A stretch of DNA of 64,000 nt, from NCBI RefSeq assembly GCF_003696285.1, contig NZ_RFFL01000002.1:310001-374000 (forward strand), given 5' to 3'. A program made the translations under genes and the position numbers. Of this stretch, positions 10,641 to 19,037 are shown piece after piece. Below the pieces are notes generated by a model that had not been told where the DNA came from, searched no databases, and was given only the letters and a program-made list of their open reading frames with translations. Source of the stretch: Stutzerimonas nitrititolerans (GTDB taxonomy: Bacteria > Pseudomonadota > Gammaproteobacteria > Pseudomonadales > Pseudomonadaceae). Position 1 is the first letter of the stretch. Each line of letters starts with the position of its first letter.

Positions 10641-11048
10641 TCAGGATATTTGCTCTACCGGTGCGAAATCAGGCACATGCGCCTTGATTGCACCGAGCAA
10701 CTCTTCTTTGCTGAACGGTTTGGTCAGGTACTGGTCGGATCCCACGATGCGGCCCTTGGCCTTGTCGAACAGACCATCCTTGGACGACAGCATGATTACC
10801 GGCGTCGACTTGAAGGAACTGTTGTTCTTGATCAGCGCACAGGTCTGATAACCATCCAGCCGAGGCATCATGATATCGACGAAGATGATACGGGGGTGAG
10901 TGTCCGCTATCTTGGCGAGCGCATCGAAACCGTCGACTGCCGTGATGACGTCACAACCCACTTTCTTCAATAGCGTCTCGGCGGTCCGACGAATCGTTTT
11001 CGAATCGTCGATCACCATGACCTTCAAGCCCTCGGAGTGCTGTTCCAT
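10641..11048 (-). CDS. pilG: PilG, CheY-like response regulator, first gene of the cluster
   Basis: Receiver protein that promotes pilus extension and cAMP signalling in P. aeruginosa. 135 residues: short N-terminal tail (MEQHSEGLK), acidic pair D14/D15, phospho-acceptor D58 (IIFVDIMMPRLDG), switch Ser in MLSSKD and K110 (YLTKPFS). It is the first gene of pilGHIJK-chpA and is divergent from gshB across a 236-bp intergenic region that must hold both promoters. I saw no strong sigma-70 hexamers there. Confidence 0.95.
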   Translation of the reverse strand: MEQHSEGLKVMVIDDSKTIRRTAETLLKKVGCDVITAVDGFDALAKIADTHPRIIFVDIMMPRLDGYQTCALIKNNSSFKSTPVIMLSSKDGLFDKAKGRIVGSDQYLTKPFSKEELLGAIKAHVPDFAPVEQIS

Positions 11049-11284
11049 TTCGCCCTACCATCGCCTCGGTGAGTCGTAGTTTATCGTTATGCCGGTGAGC
11101 CGAAGGCCCTGCCACCGATGGGCTGCACCCAATCGCCGGACCTTTTTAGCACACTCCTGTTTCGCAAGCCATCAACCGCAAAAGCAGCGGGATTTTCCTT
11201 GACCCAGCGCACAACCGCCGCCAATCTGCCTCGACTTTTCTCAGCCTGCAGCTTCGTTCTGCATCAACCGTCGGAGACCTCAAT

Positions 11285-12235
11285 ATGACCGTTCGCGTCG
11301 GGATCATCATGGACCCTATCGCGCAGATCGCCTTCAAGAAGGACAGCTCCCTCGCCATGCTGCTGGCTGCCCAGGCCCGCGGCTGGACGCTCTTCTACAT
11401 GGAGCAGCGCGACCTGTACCAGATCGGCGGTGAAGCCCGCGCGCGGATGCGTGCCCTTCAGGTATTCGACGATCCGCAGCATTGGTACGACGCCGGCGAG
11501 GAAATCGACGCGCCCCTGGGCGAGCTCGATGTGATCCTGATGCGCAAGGACCCACCCTTCAACGGCGAGTACGTCTATACCACCTATCTGCTCGAGATGG
11601 CCGAGCGCGCCGGAGCGCTGATCGTCAACCGACCGCAGAGCCTTCGCGATTGCAACGAAAAATTCTTTGCCACGCAGTTTCCGCAATGCACGCCGCCGAC
11701 ACTGGTCAGTCGGCGCGCCGACATTCTCCGCGAGTTCGCCCGGGAGCAGCGTGACGTCATTCTCAAACCGCTGGACGAGATGGGCGGCGCCTCGATCTTC
11801 CGCCACCGCGAGGGCGACCCCAACCTCTCGGTTATTCTCGAGACGCTGACCGAGCACGGCGCCCGCCAGATCATGGCGCAGCGCTACATTCCCGCGATCA
11901 AGGATGGCGACAAGCGCATCCTGATGATCGACGGCGAACCGATCCCCTACTGCCTGGCGCGCATCCCCGCCGCAGGCGAAACCCGTGGCAATCTGGCTGC
12001 CGGCGGGCGCGGAGTGGCGCAGCCGCTGTCCGACCGCGACAGAGAGATCGCGACCATCGTCGGCCCCGAATTGCGCAAGCGCGGGCTGCTATTCGTGGGC
12101 CTGGACGTGATCGGCGACTACCTCACCGAAATCAACATCACCAGCCCGACCTGTATCCGCGAAATCGACAATGCCTTCGATACCCGCATCGGCGAGCGAC
12201 TGATGGATGCGATCGCCGAGAAGCTGAAGCCGTAA
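11285..12235 (+). CDS. gshB: Glutathione synthetase
   Basis: ATP-grasp ligase joining gamma-glutamylcysteine and glycine, the second step of glutathione synthesis. 316 residues, full length. It begins TVRVGIIMDPIAQIAFKKDS, the usual N-terminus, and carries the family segments DVILMRKDPPFNGEY, VNRPQSLRDCNEK, ILKPLDEMGGASIFR, ETRGNLAAGGRG and the C-terminal EINITSPTCIREID. A GGAG ribosome-binding site (TCGGAGACC) lies a few bases before the ATG. It is transcribed away from pilG and followed by a good hairpin-T terminator at 12256. Confidence 0.97.
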   Translation: MTVRVGIIMDPIAQIAFKKDSSLAMLLAAQARGWTLFYMEQRDLYQIGGEARARMRALQVFDDPQHWYDAGEEIDAPLGELDVILMRKDPPFNGEYVYTTYLLEMAERAGALIVNRPQSLRDCNEKFFATQFPQCTPPTLVSRRADILREFAREQRDVILKPLDEMGGASIFRHREGDPNLSVILETLTEHGARQIMAQRYIPAIKDGDKRILMIDGEPIPYCLARIPAAGETRGNLAAGGRGVAQPLSDRDREIATIVGPELRKRGLLFVGLDVIGDYLTEINITSPTCIREIDNAFDTRIGERLMDAIAEKLKP

Positions 12236-12255
12236 CGACTGCGCGCCTCGCCCCT

Positions 12256-12288
12256 GCAGCTTGGAGCCTCCGGCTTCAAGCTGCTTTT
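12256..12288 (+). terminator. Rho-independent terminator after gshB
   Basis: Inverted repeat GCAGCTTGGAGCC / GGCTTCAAGCTGC (12256-12268 and 12272-12284) with one G:T position and a TCC loop, followed by TTTT. The AGCTTG(A/G)AGC text is the same word family as the repeats at 29355-29440 and 60157-60184. Confidence 0.75.
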
Positions 12289-12378
12289 ATGATCCAGCTA
12301 ACAGCTTTGAGCTCATCGCTTGCGACCTGAAGCGCAAAGCCGGCAGACTGCGCGCATTCCGACCCGACCTGTAATGCG

Positions 12379-13275
12379 ATGAACGCTGCCACCCGTCCAC
12401 CTATCTCCGCCAACCCTGGCGTCCGCCCGGCGGACCGGCTGGGCTTCACGCTGTTCATCGCCGCCGTGGTGCACGCTGCTCTGATTCTCGGCATCGGTTT
12501 CACGCTGAACGAACCCAGCCAGCTCAGCAAGACCCTGGAAATCACCCTGTCGACCTTCAAGAGCGAGGAGAAACCCAAGGAAGCGGACTTCATCGCCCAG
12601 GACAATCAGCAGGGCAGCGGCACCCTGGAGCACAAGGCGTCGCCGAAGACCACCGAGCAGGCTCCGTTCCAGGACACCCAGATCCGCAAGGTGACCCCCG
12701 CCGCCTCGCCTCCGCCGAGCAATCCGGTCGAGACCCCGAAAACCGCGGTTGCCACGCGCAAACCGCAACCAGACAAGACCCCCGACAAGCCGCAGAAGAA
12801 CAAGCCGCAACCACAGACGCAACCGGCACCGGTCTTCGACAGCTCACAGCTGAGCGCGGAAATCGCCAGCCTCGAAGCGCAGCTGTCCAAGGATCGCCAG
12901 GAATACGCCAAGCGTCCCCGCGTCAGCCGCCAGAACACCGCCGCCACCATGCGCGACATCAGCGCCTGGTACCGCGACGAATGGCGCAAGAAAGTCGAGC
13001 GTATCGGCAACCTCAATTACCCCGACGAAGCCCGGCGCCAGCGGATCTATGGCAGCCTGCGGATGCTGGTCATCGTCAAGAGCGATGGCACCGTCGAGGA
13101 GCTGCGCGTTCTCGAGTCGTCCGGCCGCCCGGTGCTCGACGAAGCCGCCATGCGCATCGTCAGACTGTCCGCCCCCTTCGCACCCTTCAGTGGCGAGCTG
13201 GCCCGGAACTACGACCAGGTCGAAATCATTCGCACCTGGCGCTTCGAGCGCGGCGACACGCTGTCGAGCCAATAG
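12379..13275 (+). CDS. tonB3: TonB-family energy transducer (TonB3-like)
   Basis: Predicted inner-membrane protein passing proton-motive energy to outer-membrane partners. 298 residues: one N-terminal membrane anchor (about 22-42, FTLFIAAVVHAALILGIGF), a Pro/Lys/Gln-rich linker (about 85-150), and a C-terminal TonB domain (about 205-298) with NLNYPDEARRQRIYGSLRM, a SSGRPVLDEAAMRIV segment and terminal TWRF. In P. aeruginosa the tonB gene at this position, between gshB and algH, is tonB3, reported to be needed for twitching motility, which fits the nearby pil genes. No exbB or exbD is adjacent. The symbol rests on position and architecture. Confidence 0.85.
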   Translation: MNAATRPPISANPGVRPADRLGFTLFIAAVVHAALILGIGFTLNEPSQLSKTLEITLSTFKSEEKPKEADFIAQDNQQGSGTLEHKASPKTTEQAPFQDTQIRKVTPAASPPPSNPVETPKTAVATRKPQPDKTPDKPQKNKPQPQTQPAPVFDSSQLSAEIASLEAQLSKDRQEYAKRPRVSRQNTAATMRDISAWYRDEWRKKVERIGNLNYPDEARRQRIYGSLRMLVIVKSDGTVEELRVLESSGRPVLDEAAMRIVRLSAPFAPFSGELARNYDQVEIIRTWRFERGDTLSSQ

Positions 13276-13404
13276 TAGCGAGCAGGGCGACCGACGCCGG
13301 ATTCCCACCAGGTACTCGCTGCTTTTCCTCGTGATTCGAATGCGGTCGCCTGCCGCGGCTTCGTGAAGCTTGAAGCGGCCGCGCCGAACCACGAAACTAG
13401 CCGC

Positions 13405-13974
13405 ATGAAGACCTCCACGACCGCCTCTCTCAAGCACCATTTCCTGATCGCCATGCCGCACATGGCCGATCCGCGTTTCGCCCAGGCGTTGATCTACCTG
13501 GTCGAGCACAATCAGGACGGCGCCATGGGCCTGGTGATCAATCGCCCGAGCGGGCTGAACCTGGCCGACATCATGGAGCAACTGCGCCCTGACAGCCCGA
13601 CGGCACCGCCTTATCAGGCCGCCCTTGTCTATGCCGGCGGCCCGGTACAAACCGACCGGGGCTTCGTGCTGCACCCTGCCGACCATCACTTCCAGGCCAC
13701 CCTGGCGCTCGGAGAGCTGGGCATGACTACCTCCCAGGACGTGCTGTTCGCCATCGCCGACGGCCAGGGCCCGGCACGGCACCTCATCGCCCTCGGCTAT
13801 GCCGGCTGGGGTGCCGGACAGCTGGAAGCGGAGCTTGCGCAGAATGCCTGGCTGAGCTGTCCCGCGCAGCCGCAGATCCTTTTCGACCTGCCACCTGATC
13901 AGCGCCTGGACGCCGCGGCGGCCTCGCTAGGCATCCAGCTCAGCCAGCTCAGCAGCCAGGTCGGCCACGCATGA
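13405..13974 (+). CDS. algH: AlgH (YqgE family, UPF0301)
   Basis: Conserved cytoplasmic protein of the YqgE/AlgH family; the molecular role is unclear, though P. aeruginosa algH was named for an effect on alginate. The start MKTSTTASLKHHFLIAMPHM gives 189 residues, the usual length; the frame is open 14 codons further upstream but without family similarity. Family segments visible are LIAMPHMADPRFAQALIYLVEHN, GAMGLVINRPSG, VYAGGPVQTDRGFVLH and ALGYAGWGAGQLEAELAQNAWL. The stop overlaps the next gene by 4 bp (ATGA), implying coupling to ruvX. Confidence 0.95.
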   Translation: MKTSTTASLKHHFLIAMPHMADPRFAQALIYLVEHNQDGAMGLVINRPSGLNLADIMEQLRPDSPTAPPYQAALVYAGGPVQTDRGFVLHPADHHFQATLALGELGMTTSQDVLFAIADGQGPARHLIALGYAGWGAGQLEAELAQNAWLSCPAQPQILFDLPPDQRLDAAAASLGIQLSQLSSQVGHA

Positions 13975-14399
13975 GCACACCGCGACTGTTGCTCGGTTTC
14001 GATTACGGCACCCGACAGATCGGTGTCGCGGTGGGCCAGATGATCACGGGCCAGGCGCGTGAGCTCTGCACGCTGAAGGCCCGCGACGGCGTGCCGGACT
14101 GGGGCCGGATCGAGGCCCTGTTGCGCGAGTGGCAGCCCGATGCACTGGTGGTCGGCTTGCCGTTGAACATGGATGGCAGCCCCAGCGAGATGAGCGCGCG
14201 CGCGGAAAAGTTCGCGCGCCGCCTGAATGGTCGTTTCAACCTGCCGGTACACACTCACGACGAACGCCTGACTACATACGAGGCCAAGGGGCAGCGCCTG
14301 CGCCAGGGCCAGACGGGCGGCTACCGGGAGCGTCCCGTCGATGCCCTGGCCGCCGCGCTGCTGCTGGAAGGCTGGCTGAACGAACACCCGGCGCCCTGA
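13971..14399 (+). CDS. ruvX: RuvX/YqgF, RNase H-fold nuclease-like protein
   Basis: YqgF family, described both as a putative Holliday-junction resolvase and as an rRNA-processing nuclease. 142 residues, full length. The RNase H fold motifs are present: [14 protein letters not shown] near the N-terminus, [10 protein letters not shown] in the middle, THDERLTT and the C-terminal [13 protein letters not shown]. Overlaps algH by 4 bp and is 22 bp before pyrR. Confidence 0.95.
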   Translation: MSTPRLLLGFDYGTRQIGVAVGQMITGQARELCTLKARDGVPDWGRIEALLREWQPDALVVGLPLNMDGSPSEMSARAEKFARRLNGRFNLPVHTHDERLTTYEAKGQRLRQGQTGGYRERPVDALAAALLLEGWLNEHPAP

Positions 14400-14421
14400 T
14401 CGGGCCCGCCAAGGAGTAACC

Positions 14422-14934
14422 ATGACACTGCCAAACCCCGAACAGCTGTTGCCGGAGATGCTCGCCGCGCTGAACCAGCACCTGACCAACCGCTCGATCA
14501 GCGAGCCGCGCTTCATCGGCATTCGCACTGGCGGCGTCTGGGTCGCCCAGGCCTTGCTCGAGGCACGTGGCCAGGAGGAAGCGCTCGGCATCCTGGACGT
14601 GTCCTTCTACCGTGACGACTTCACCCAGAACGGGCTGCATCCCCAGGTTCGCCCCTCCGAACTGCCGTTCGAGATCGAGGGCCAGCACCTGGTGCTGATC
14701 GACGACGTGCTGATGAGCGGACGCACCGTTCGCGCCGCCCTCAACGAGCTTTTCGATTACGGCCGGCCGGCCAGCGTCACCCTGGTCTGTCTGCTCGATC
14801 TCAACGCCCGCGAGCTGCCCATCCGCCCCGACGTGGTAGGCGCCACCTTGTCTTTGCCGCCCGAGCAGCGGGTAAAATTGCTCGGCCCCGCTCCGCTCGG
14901 CCTCGAATACCAGACCCTCGCTTCCGCCAACTGA
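14422..14934 (+). CDS. pyrR: PyrR, uracil phosphoribosyltransferase-type pyrimidine regulator
   Basis: PRPP-binding protein of the PyrR family. 170 residues. The phosphoribosyltransferase signature [12 protein letters not shown] is at 91-102 and [12 protein letters not shown] at 31-42. An AAGGAG ribosome-binding site precedes the ATG. Directly upstream of pyrB (9-bp gap). In Bacillus PyrR controls attenuation by binding RNA; I saw no obvious PyrR-binding leader here, so its regulatory mode in this operon is not shown. Confidence 0.95.
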   Translation: MTLPNPEQLLPEMLAALNQHLTNRSISEPRFIGIRTGGVWVAQALLEARGQEEALGILDVSFYRDDFTQNGLHPQVRPSELPFEIEGQHLVLIDDVLMSGRTVRAALNELFDYGRPASVTLVCLLDLNARELPIRPDVVGATLSLPPEQRVKLLGPAPLGLEYQTLASAN

Positions 14935-14943
14935 GAACCCGCG

Positions 14944-15960
14944 ATGACGCCCACCGACGCCAAGCGCCCGCTACAGCTGAACGACATCGGTCAGTTGCGC
15001 CACTTTCTGTCCCTGGATGGATTGTCCCGCGAACTGCTGACGGAAATCCTCGACACCGCCGACTCCTTCCTCGAAGTCGGCGCCAGGGCGGTCAAGAAGG
15101 TGCCGCTGCTCCGTGGCAAGACGGTGTGCAACGTGTTCTTCGAGAACTCGACCCGCACCCGCACCACCTTCGAACTGGCTGCCAAGCGCTTGTCGGCGGA
15201 CGTCATCACCCTCAACGTATCGACCTCCTCGACCAGCAAGGGCGAAACCCTCACCGACACCCTGCGCAACCTCGAAGCCATGGCGGCGGACATGTTCGTG
15301 GTACGTCACGCCGACTCGGGTGCCGCGCACTTCATCGCCGAGCACGTGTGTCCCGAGGTCGCCGTGATCAACGGCGGCGACGGGCGTCATGCGCACCCGA
15401 CCCAGGGCATGCTCGATATGCTCACCATTCGTCGCCACAAGGGTGAATTCGAAAAGCTTTCGGTGGCCATCGTCGGCGATATCCTGCATTCGCGGGTGGC
15501 CCGCTCGAACATGCTGGCGCTGAAGACCCTGGGCTGCCCCGACATCCGTGTGATCGGCCCGAAAACCCTGCTTCCGGTCGGACTGGAGCAGTACGGGGTG
15601 AGCGTTTACCACGACATGGACGAAGGGCTGCGTGACGTCGACGTGGTGATCATGCTGCGCCTGCAGCGCGAGCGCATGCAGGGCGGCCTGCTGCCCAGCG
15701 AAGGCGAGTTCTACCGGCTCTACGGGTTGACCACCCAGCGCATGGCGCTGGCCAAACCGGATGCGATCGTCATGCATCCGGGACCGATCAACCGCGGCGT
15801 CGAGATCGAGTCGGCGGTAGCCGACGGCGTGCAGTCGGTGATCCTCAATCAGGTGACCTATGGCATCGCCGTGCGCATGGCGGTGCTCTCCATGACCATG
15901 AGCGGCCAGACCGCGCAGCGCCAGCTTGAAAACGAATATGCCGCCGAGGAGCAGAACTGA
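14944..15960 (+). CDS. pyrB: Aspartate carbamoyltransferase catalytic subunit
   Basis: First committed enzyme of pyrimidine synthesis: carbamoyl phosphate plus aspartate to carbamoyl aspartate. 338 residues. Carbamoyl-phosphate motif STRTR at 69-73 ([13 protein letters not shown]), [26 protein letters not shown] and [11 protein letters not shown]. It has the Pseudomonas-type N-terminal extension of about 20 residues before the catalytic fold, known in this class to hold the non-catalytic PyrC'. Its stop and the next start share a base (TGATG), so pyrB and pyrC' are translationally coupled. Confidence 0.97.
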   Translation: MTPTDAKRPLQLNDIGQLRHFLSLDGLSRELLTEILDTADSFLEVGARAVKKVPLLRGKTVCNVFFENSTRTRTTFELAAKRLSADVITLNVSTSSTSKGETLTDTLRNLEAMAADMFVVRHADSGAAHFIAEHVCPEVAVINGGDGRHAHPTQGMLDMLTIRRHKGEFEKLSVAIVGDILHSRVARSNMLALKTLGCPDIRVIGPKTLLPVGLEQYGVSVYHDMDEGLRDVDVVIMLRLQRERMQGGLLPSEGEFYRLYGLTTQRMALAKPDAIVMHPGPINRGVEIESAVADGVQSVILNQVTYGIAVRMAVLSMTMSGQTAQRQLENEYAAEEQN

Positions 15961-17231
15961 TGCCCATTGAAATTCTCGGCGCGCGCCTGATCGACCCGGC
16001 CAGCGGCCGTGACGAAGTCACCGACATCTATTGCGCGGATGGCAAGATTCTCGCCATCGGCCAGGCGCCGGCAGGCTTCACCGCGCAGCAGAGCATCCAG
16101 GCTCAGGGGCTGGTCGCCGCGCCCGGTCTCGTCGACCTGTCCGTCGCCCTGCGCGAGCCGGGCTACAGCCGCAAGGGCAATATCAGCAGCGAAACCCTGG
16201 CCGCCACCGCCGGTGGCATCACCAGCCTGTGCTGCCCACCACAGACCCGCCCGGTGCTGGATACCGCGGCGGTGGCCGACCTGATACTCGACCGCGCGCG
16301 CGAGTCCGGCCATGCCAAGGTATTCCCCATCGGCGCCCTCACTCGCGGCCTGGCCGGCGAGCAGCTGGCCGAACTGGTGGCCTTACGCGAGGCCGGCTGC
16401 GTGGCGTTCGGCAACGGCCTGGCGAACTTCGCCGACCACCGCAGCCTGCGGCGCGCGCTGGAGTATGCGGCCACCTTCGACCTCACCGTGATCATCCACC
16501 CCCTGGATCGCGATCTGGCCGAAGGCGGCATCGCCCATGAAGGTCCGGCGGCGGCCTTCCTCGGCCTGGCGGGGATTCCCGAAACGGCCGAAACCGTCGC
16601 CCTGGCCCGCGACCTGCTGCTGGTGGAGCAATCCGGCGTGCGTGCGCATTTCAGCCAGCTGACCACGGCGCGCGGCGCACAGATGATCGCCGAGGCGCAG
16701 GCACGCGGACTGCCGGTCACGGCCGATGTGGCGATGTACCAGCTGATCCTGACCGACGAGGCGCTGCACGGCTTCTCCAGCCTGTATCACGTGCAACCGC
16801 CGCTGCGCAGCGCGGCGGACCGCGAAGGCTTGCGCGCGGCAGTGAAGAGCGGTGTGATCTCGGCCATTTCCAGCCACCATCAGCCCCACGAGGTGGACGC
16901 CAAGCTCGCACCGTTCGCGGAGACCGAGCCCGGAATCAGCAGCGCGGAGCTGCTACTGCCGCTGGCCATGACGCTGGTCGAGGATGGCCTGCTCGATCTG
17001 CCGACGCTCATCGCGCGCCTGAGCAGCGGCCCGGCCGCCGCCCTGCGGCTACCGGCCGGCCGTCTGGCCGAGGACCTGCCGGCGGACATCCTGCTGTTCG
17101 ATCCCAAGCGTTCGACGCTCGCGGGCGAGACCTGGTATTCGAAAGGCCGCAACTGCCCCTTCATCGGGCACTGCCTGCCGGGCATGGTGCGCTACACCTT
17201 CGTCGACGGCAGGGTCAGCTACCAGGCCTGA
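15960..17231 (+). CDS. pyrC': PyrC', catalytically dead dihydroorotase-like subunit of aspartate carbamoyltransferase
   Basis: Amidohydrolase-fold protein of 423 residues that forms the dodecameric ATCase with PyrB in Pseudomonas. Active dihydroorotases carry a metal-binding HxH in the segment PGLID-H-x-H-LREPG; here it reads PGLVDLSVALREPG, with S61 and A63 where the two His should be, so metal binding is lost. The rest of the fold is intact up to the C-terminal SKGRNCPFIGHCLPGMVRYT. A structural rather than enzymatic role is established for this family; the true dihydroorotase must be encoded elsewhere. Confidence 0.93.
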   Translation: MPIEILGARLIDPASGRDEVTDIYCADGKILAIGQAPAGFTAQQSIQAQGLVAAPGLVDLSVALREPGYSRKGNISSETLAATAGGITSLCCPPQTRPVLDTAAVADLILDRARESGHAKVFPIGALTRGLAGEQLAELVALREAGCVAFGNGLANFADHRSLRRALEYAATFDLTVIIHPLDRDLAEGGIAHEGPAAAFLGLAGIPETAETVALARDLLLVEQSGVRAHFSQLTTARGAQMIAEAQARGLPVTADVAMYQLILTDEALHGFSSLYHVQPPLRSAADREGLRAAVKSGVISAISSHHQPHEVDAKLAPFAETEPGISSAELLLPLAMTLVEDGLLDLPTLIARLSSGPAAALRLPAGRLAEDLPADILLFDPKRSTLAGETWYSKGRNCPFIGHCLPGMVRYTFVDGRVSYQA

Positions 17232-17238
17232 GGCTGAC

Positions 17239-17265
17239 GGCCGGAGGCTCGATTCTCCTCCGGCC
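17239..17265. terminator. Hairpin between converging pyrC' and TM2 genes
   Basis: Perfect 9-bp stem GGCCGGAGG / CCTCCGGCC around the 9-nt loop CTCGATTCT, just after the pyrC' stop and before the end of the opposing gene. There is no clear T-tract on either side, so it may be a weak bidirectional terminator or an attenuating hairpin. Confidence 0.5.
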
Positions 17266-17275
17266 TACCGCGTCC

Positions 17276-17671
17276 CTACCGGCTCTTTTCGACGTTACGC
17301 ACCGAAACCTGGTCGTTCAGCGTCCAGAAATCGTACAGCACGCCAACGAAGAACAGCCCGCCCGTGCACAGGTAGAGAATCCCGGTGATCCATTTGCCCT
17401 GATACATCCGGTGCACGCCGAACACGCCGAGAAAGGTCAGCAGGATCCAGGCAAGGGTGTAGTCGATGGGGCCGGGCTGGAAGCGCATGTCGGCCTCGCG
17501 GTCCATCGACGGGATCAGGAACAGATCGATGATCCAGCCGACGAACAACAGGCCGAGGGTGAAGAACCAGATGGTGCCGGTCACCGGCTTGCCGTAATAG
17601 AAGCGGTGAGAGCCGAGAAAGCCGAATATCCACAGGAGATAGCCGATCAGGGTGCTGTGTGTGTTCTGCCG
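17276..17671 (-). CDS. TM2-domain membrane protein (NINE family)
   Basis: Small inner-membrane protein of 131 residues from MRQNTHSTLIGYLL; a GAGG ribosome-binding site lies about 7 bp before this ATG, favouring it over a Met 16 codons upstream. Two TM2-like repeats are readable: GSHRFYYGK with flanking hydrophobic helices (about residues 8-55) and GVHRMYQGKW (about 85-95) with helices to about 115, so about four membrane segments. The function of TM2/NINE proteins in bacteria is not established. Converges with pyrC'. Confidence 0.85.
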   Translation of the reverse strand, partial: RQNTHSTLIGYLLWIFGFLGSHRFYYGKPVTGTIWFFTLGLLFVGWIIDLFLIPSMDREADMRFQPGPIDYTLAWILLTFLGVFGVHRMYQGKWITGILYLCTGGLFFVGVLYDFWTLNDQVSVRNVEKSR

Positions 17672-17783
17672 CATCTGAACCTCGCTGTCTGGTGGCAGGC
17701 ATCGGAGCCTGCCGGGCACGTCGAGCTTATCCGATTCGCGTCGTTCGAACCCTCTGCCGAGCGGAGGTTGCCGGATGCAACCA

Positions 17784-17815
17784 TCGTGATACTGTATGTA
17801 CGAACAGTATCACGA
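17784..17815. promoter_or_regulatory. LexA (SOS) operator before the radical SAM/DUF4130 pair
   Basis: Perfect inverted repeat with 12-bp arms: TCGTGATACTGT (17784-17795), 8-bp centre, ACAGTATCACGA (17804-17815). The core 17790-17809 reads TACTGT-N8-ACAGTA, which equals the arms of the classical LexA consensus, and CTG-N10-CAG is exact. A possible promoter (TTGCCG at 17768-17773, 16-bp spacer, TACTGT at 17790) would be covered by bound repressor. It ends 10 bp before the ATG at 17826. Confidence 0.88.
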
Positions 17816-17825
17816 CACCTGCCTC

Positions 17826-19037
17826 ATGCAATTGATCGACAAACTCAGCGTCCTGGCCGACGCTGCAAAATATGATGTTTCCTGCGCCAGCAGCGGCGCG
17901 CCGAAGCGCAGCTCCAAGGGCCGCAGCGGGCTTGGCGCCACCGACGGCATGGGCATCTGCCACAGCTTCACGCCCGACGGCCGCTGCGTGGCCCTGCTGA
18001 AAATCCTGCTGACCAACTTCTGCCTGTACGACTGCCAGTACTGCGTGAACCGCCGCTCCAGCGACGTGCCTCGCGCGCGCTTCACCCCGGAAGAAGTGGT
18101 GACGCTGACGCTGGACTTCTATCGCCGCAACTGCATCAGCGGCCTGTTCCTGAGCTCCGGCATCATCCGCTCGGCCGATTACACCATGGAGCAGCTGAAC
18201 CGCGTGGCCAGGCTGCTGCGCGAGGAGCACGAGTTCCGCGGCTACATCCACCTGAAGACCATCCCGGGCGCCGACCCGCTGCTGATCGCCGAGGCCGGCC
18301 GCTACGCTGATCGGCTCAGCGTCAACATCGAGCTGCCTACCGAGAGCAGCCTGATCCGTCTCGCGCCGGAGAAGCAGGTCGTCTCCATCAAGCAGGCGAT
18401 GCATGCGATCCACCTTGGCGAAACCGAAGCGCAGGCCGAGAAGCGAGCGCCACGCTTCGCCCCTGCCGGACAGAGTACGCAGATGATCGTCGGCGCCGAC
18501 GCCACGGACGACAGCACCATTCTCCACACCGCCCAGTCGCTCTATGGCGACTTCCACCTGCGTCGCGTCTATTACTCGGCGTTCAGCCCGATTCCGCACA
18601 GCCCCAAGACCGTCCCCTTCGAAGCGCCGCCACTGCTGCGCGAGCATCGCCTGTACCAGGCCGACTTTCTCATGCGTGGCTATGGTTTCCGTGCCGGCGA
18701 ACTGCTTGCCGGACCAGGCAACCTGCCGCTGGACATCGATCCCAAGCTCGCCTGGGCGCTGTCCAATCGCGAGCACTTTCCGGTCGATCTGAACCGTGCC
18801 GAGCCTTCGCTGATCGCACGGGTCCCCGGCATCGGTATTCTCAGTGCCAAGCGCCTGGTTGCCCTGCGTCGTCAAAAGCGCATCCGCTTCGAGGACCTCA
18901 CACGCCTTCGCTGTTCGCTGGAGAAAGCCAAGCCCTTCGTCATTACCCAGGACTATCGCCCGCGTCTGGCCCTCCAGGATTCCACGGCCCTGCGCCAGCG
19001 ACTCGGCGAAGGTCCCCGGCAGATGGCGCTGTGGTGA
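17826..19037 (+). CDS. Putative DNA modification/repair radical SAM protein
   Basis: Radical SAM enzyme of the family annotated 'putative DNA modification/repair radical SAM protein' (TIGR03916-like); substrate unknown. From MQLIDKLSVLADAAKYDVSC it has 403 residues. The [4Fe-4S] motif CxxxCxxC is C66-LYD-C70-QY-C73; extra Cys at 20, 45 and 54 (CHSFTPDGRC) may bind a second metal. A helix-hairpin-helix DNA-binding motif is visible near the C-terminus (ARVPGIGILSAKRLVALR). A start 10 codons earlier at 17796 lies inside the LexA operator and is rejected. The downstream gene starts within its stop codon (TGATG), so the two are coupled. The operator and neighbour suggest induction by DNA damage. 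Confidence 0.9.
   Translation: MQLIDKLSVLADAAKYDVSCASSGAPKRSSKGRSGLGATDGMGICHSFTPDGRCVALLKILLTNFCLYDCQYCVNRRSSDVPRARFTPEEVVTLTLDFYRRNCISGLFLSSGIIRSADYTMEQLNRVARLLREEHEFRGYIHLKTIPGADPLLIAEAGRYADRLSVNIELPTESSLIRLAPEKQVVSIKQAMHAIHLGETEAQAEKRAPRFAPAGQSTQMIVGADATDDSTILHTAQSLYGDFHLRRVYYSAFSPIPHSPKTVPFEAPPLLREHRLYQADFLMRGYGFRAGELLAGPGNLPLDIDPKLAWALSNREHFPVDLNRAEPSLIARVPGIGILSAKRLVALRRQKRIRFEDLTRLRCSLEKAKPFVITQDYRPRLALQDSTALRQRLGEGPRQMALW

Noticed and set aside
17796..17825. An earlier ATG start for the radical SAM gene.
   Set aside because: It lies inside the LexA operator and adds residues (MYEQYHDTCL) not shared by the family; the ATG at 17826 is downstream of the site.
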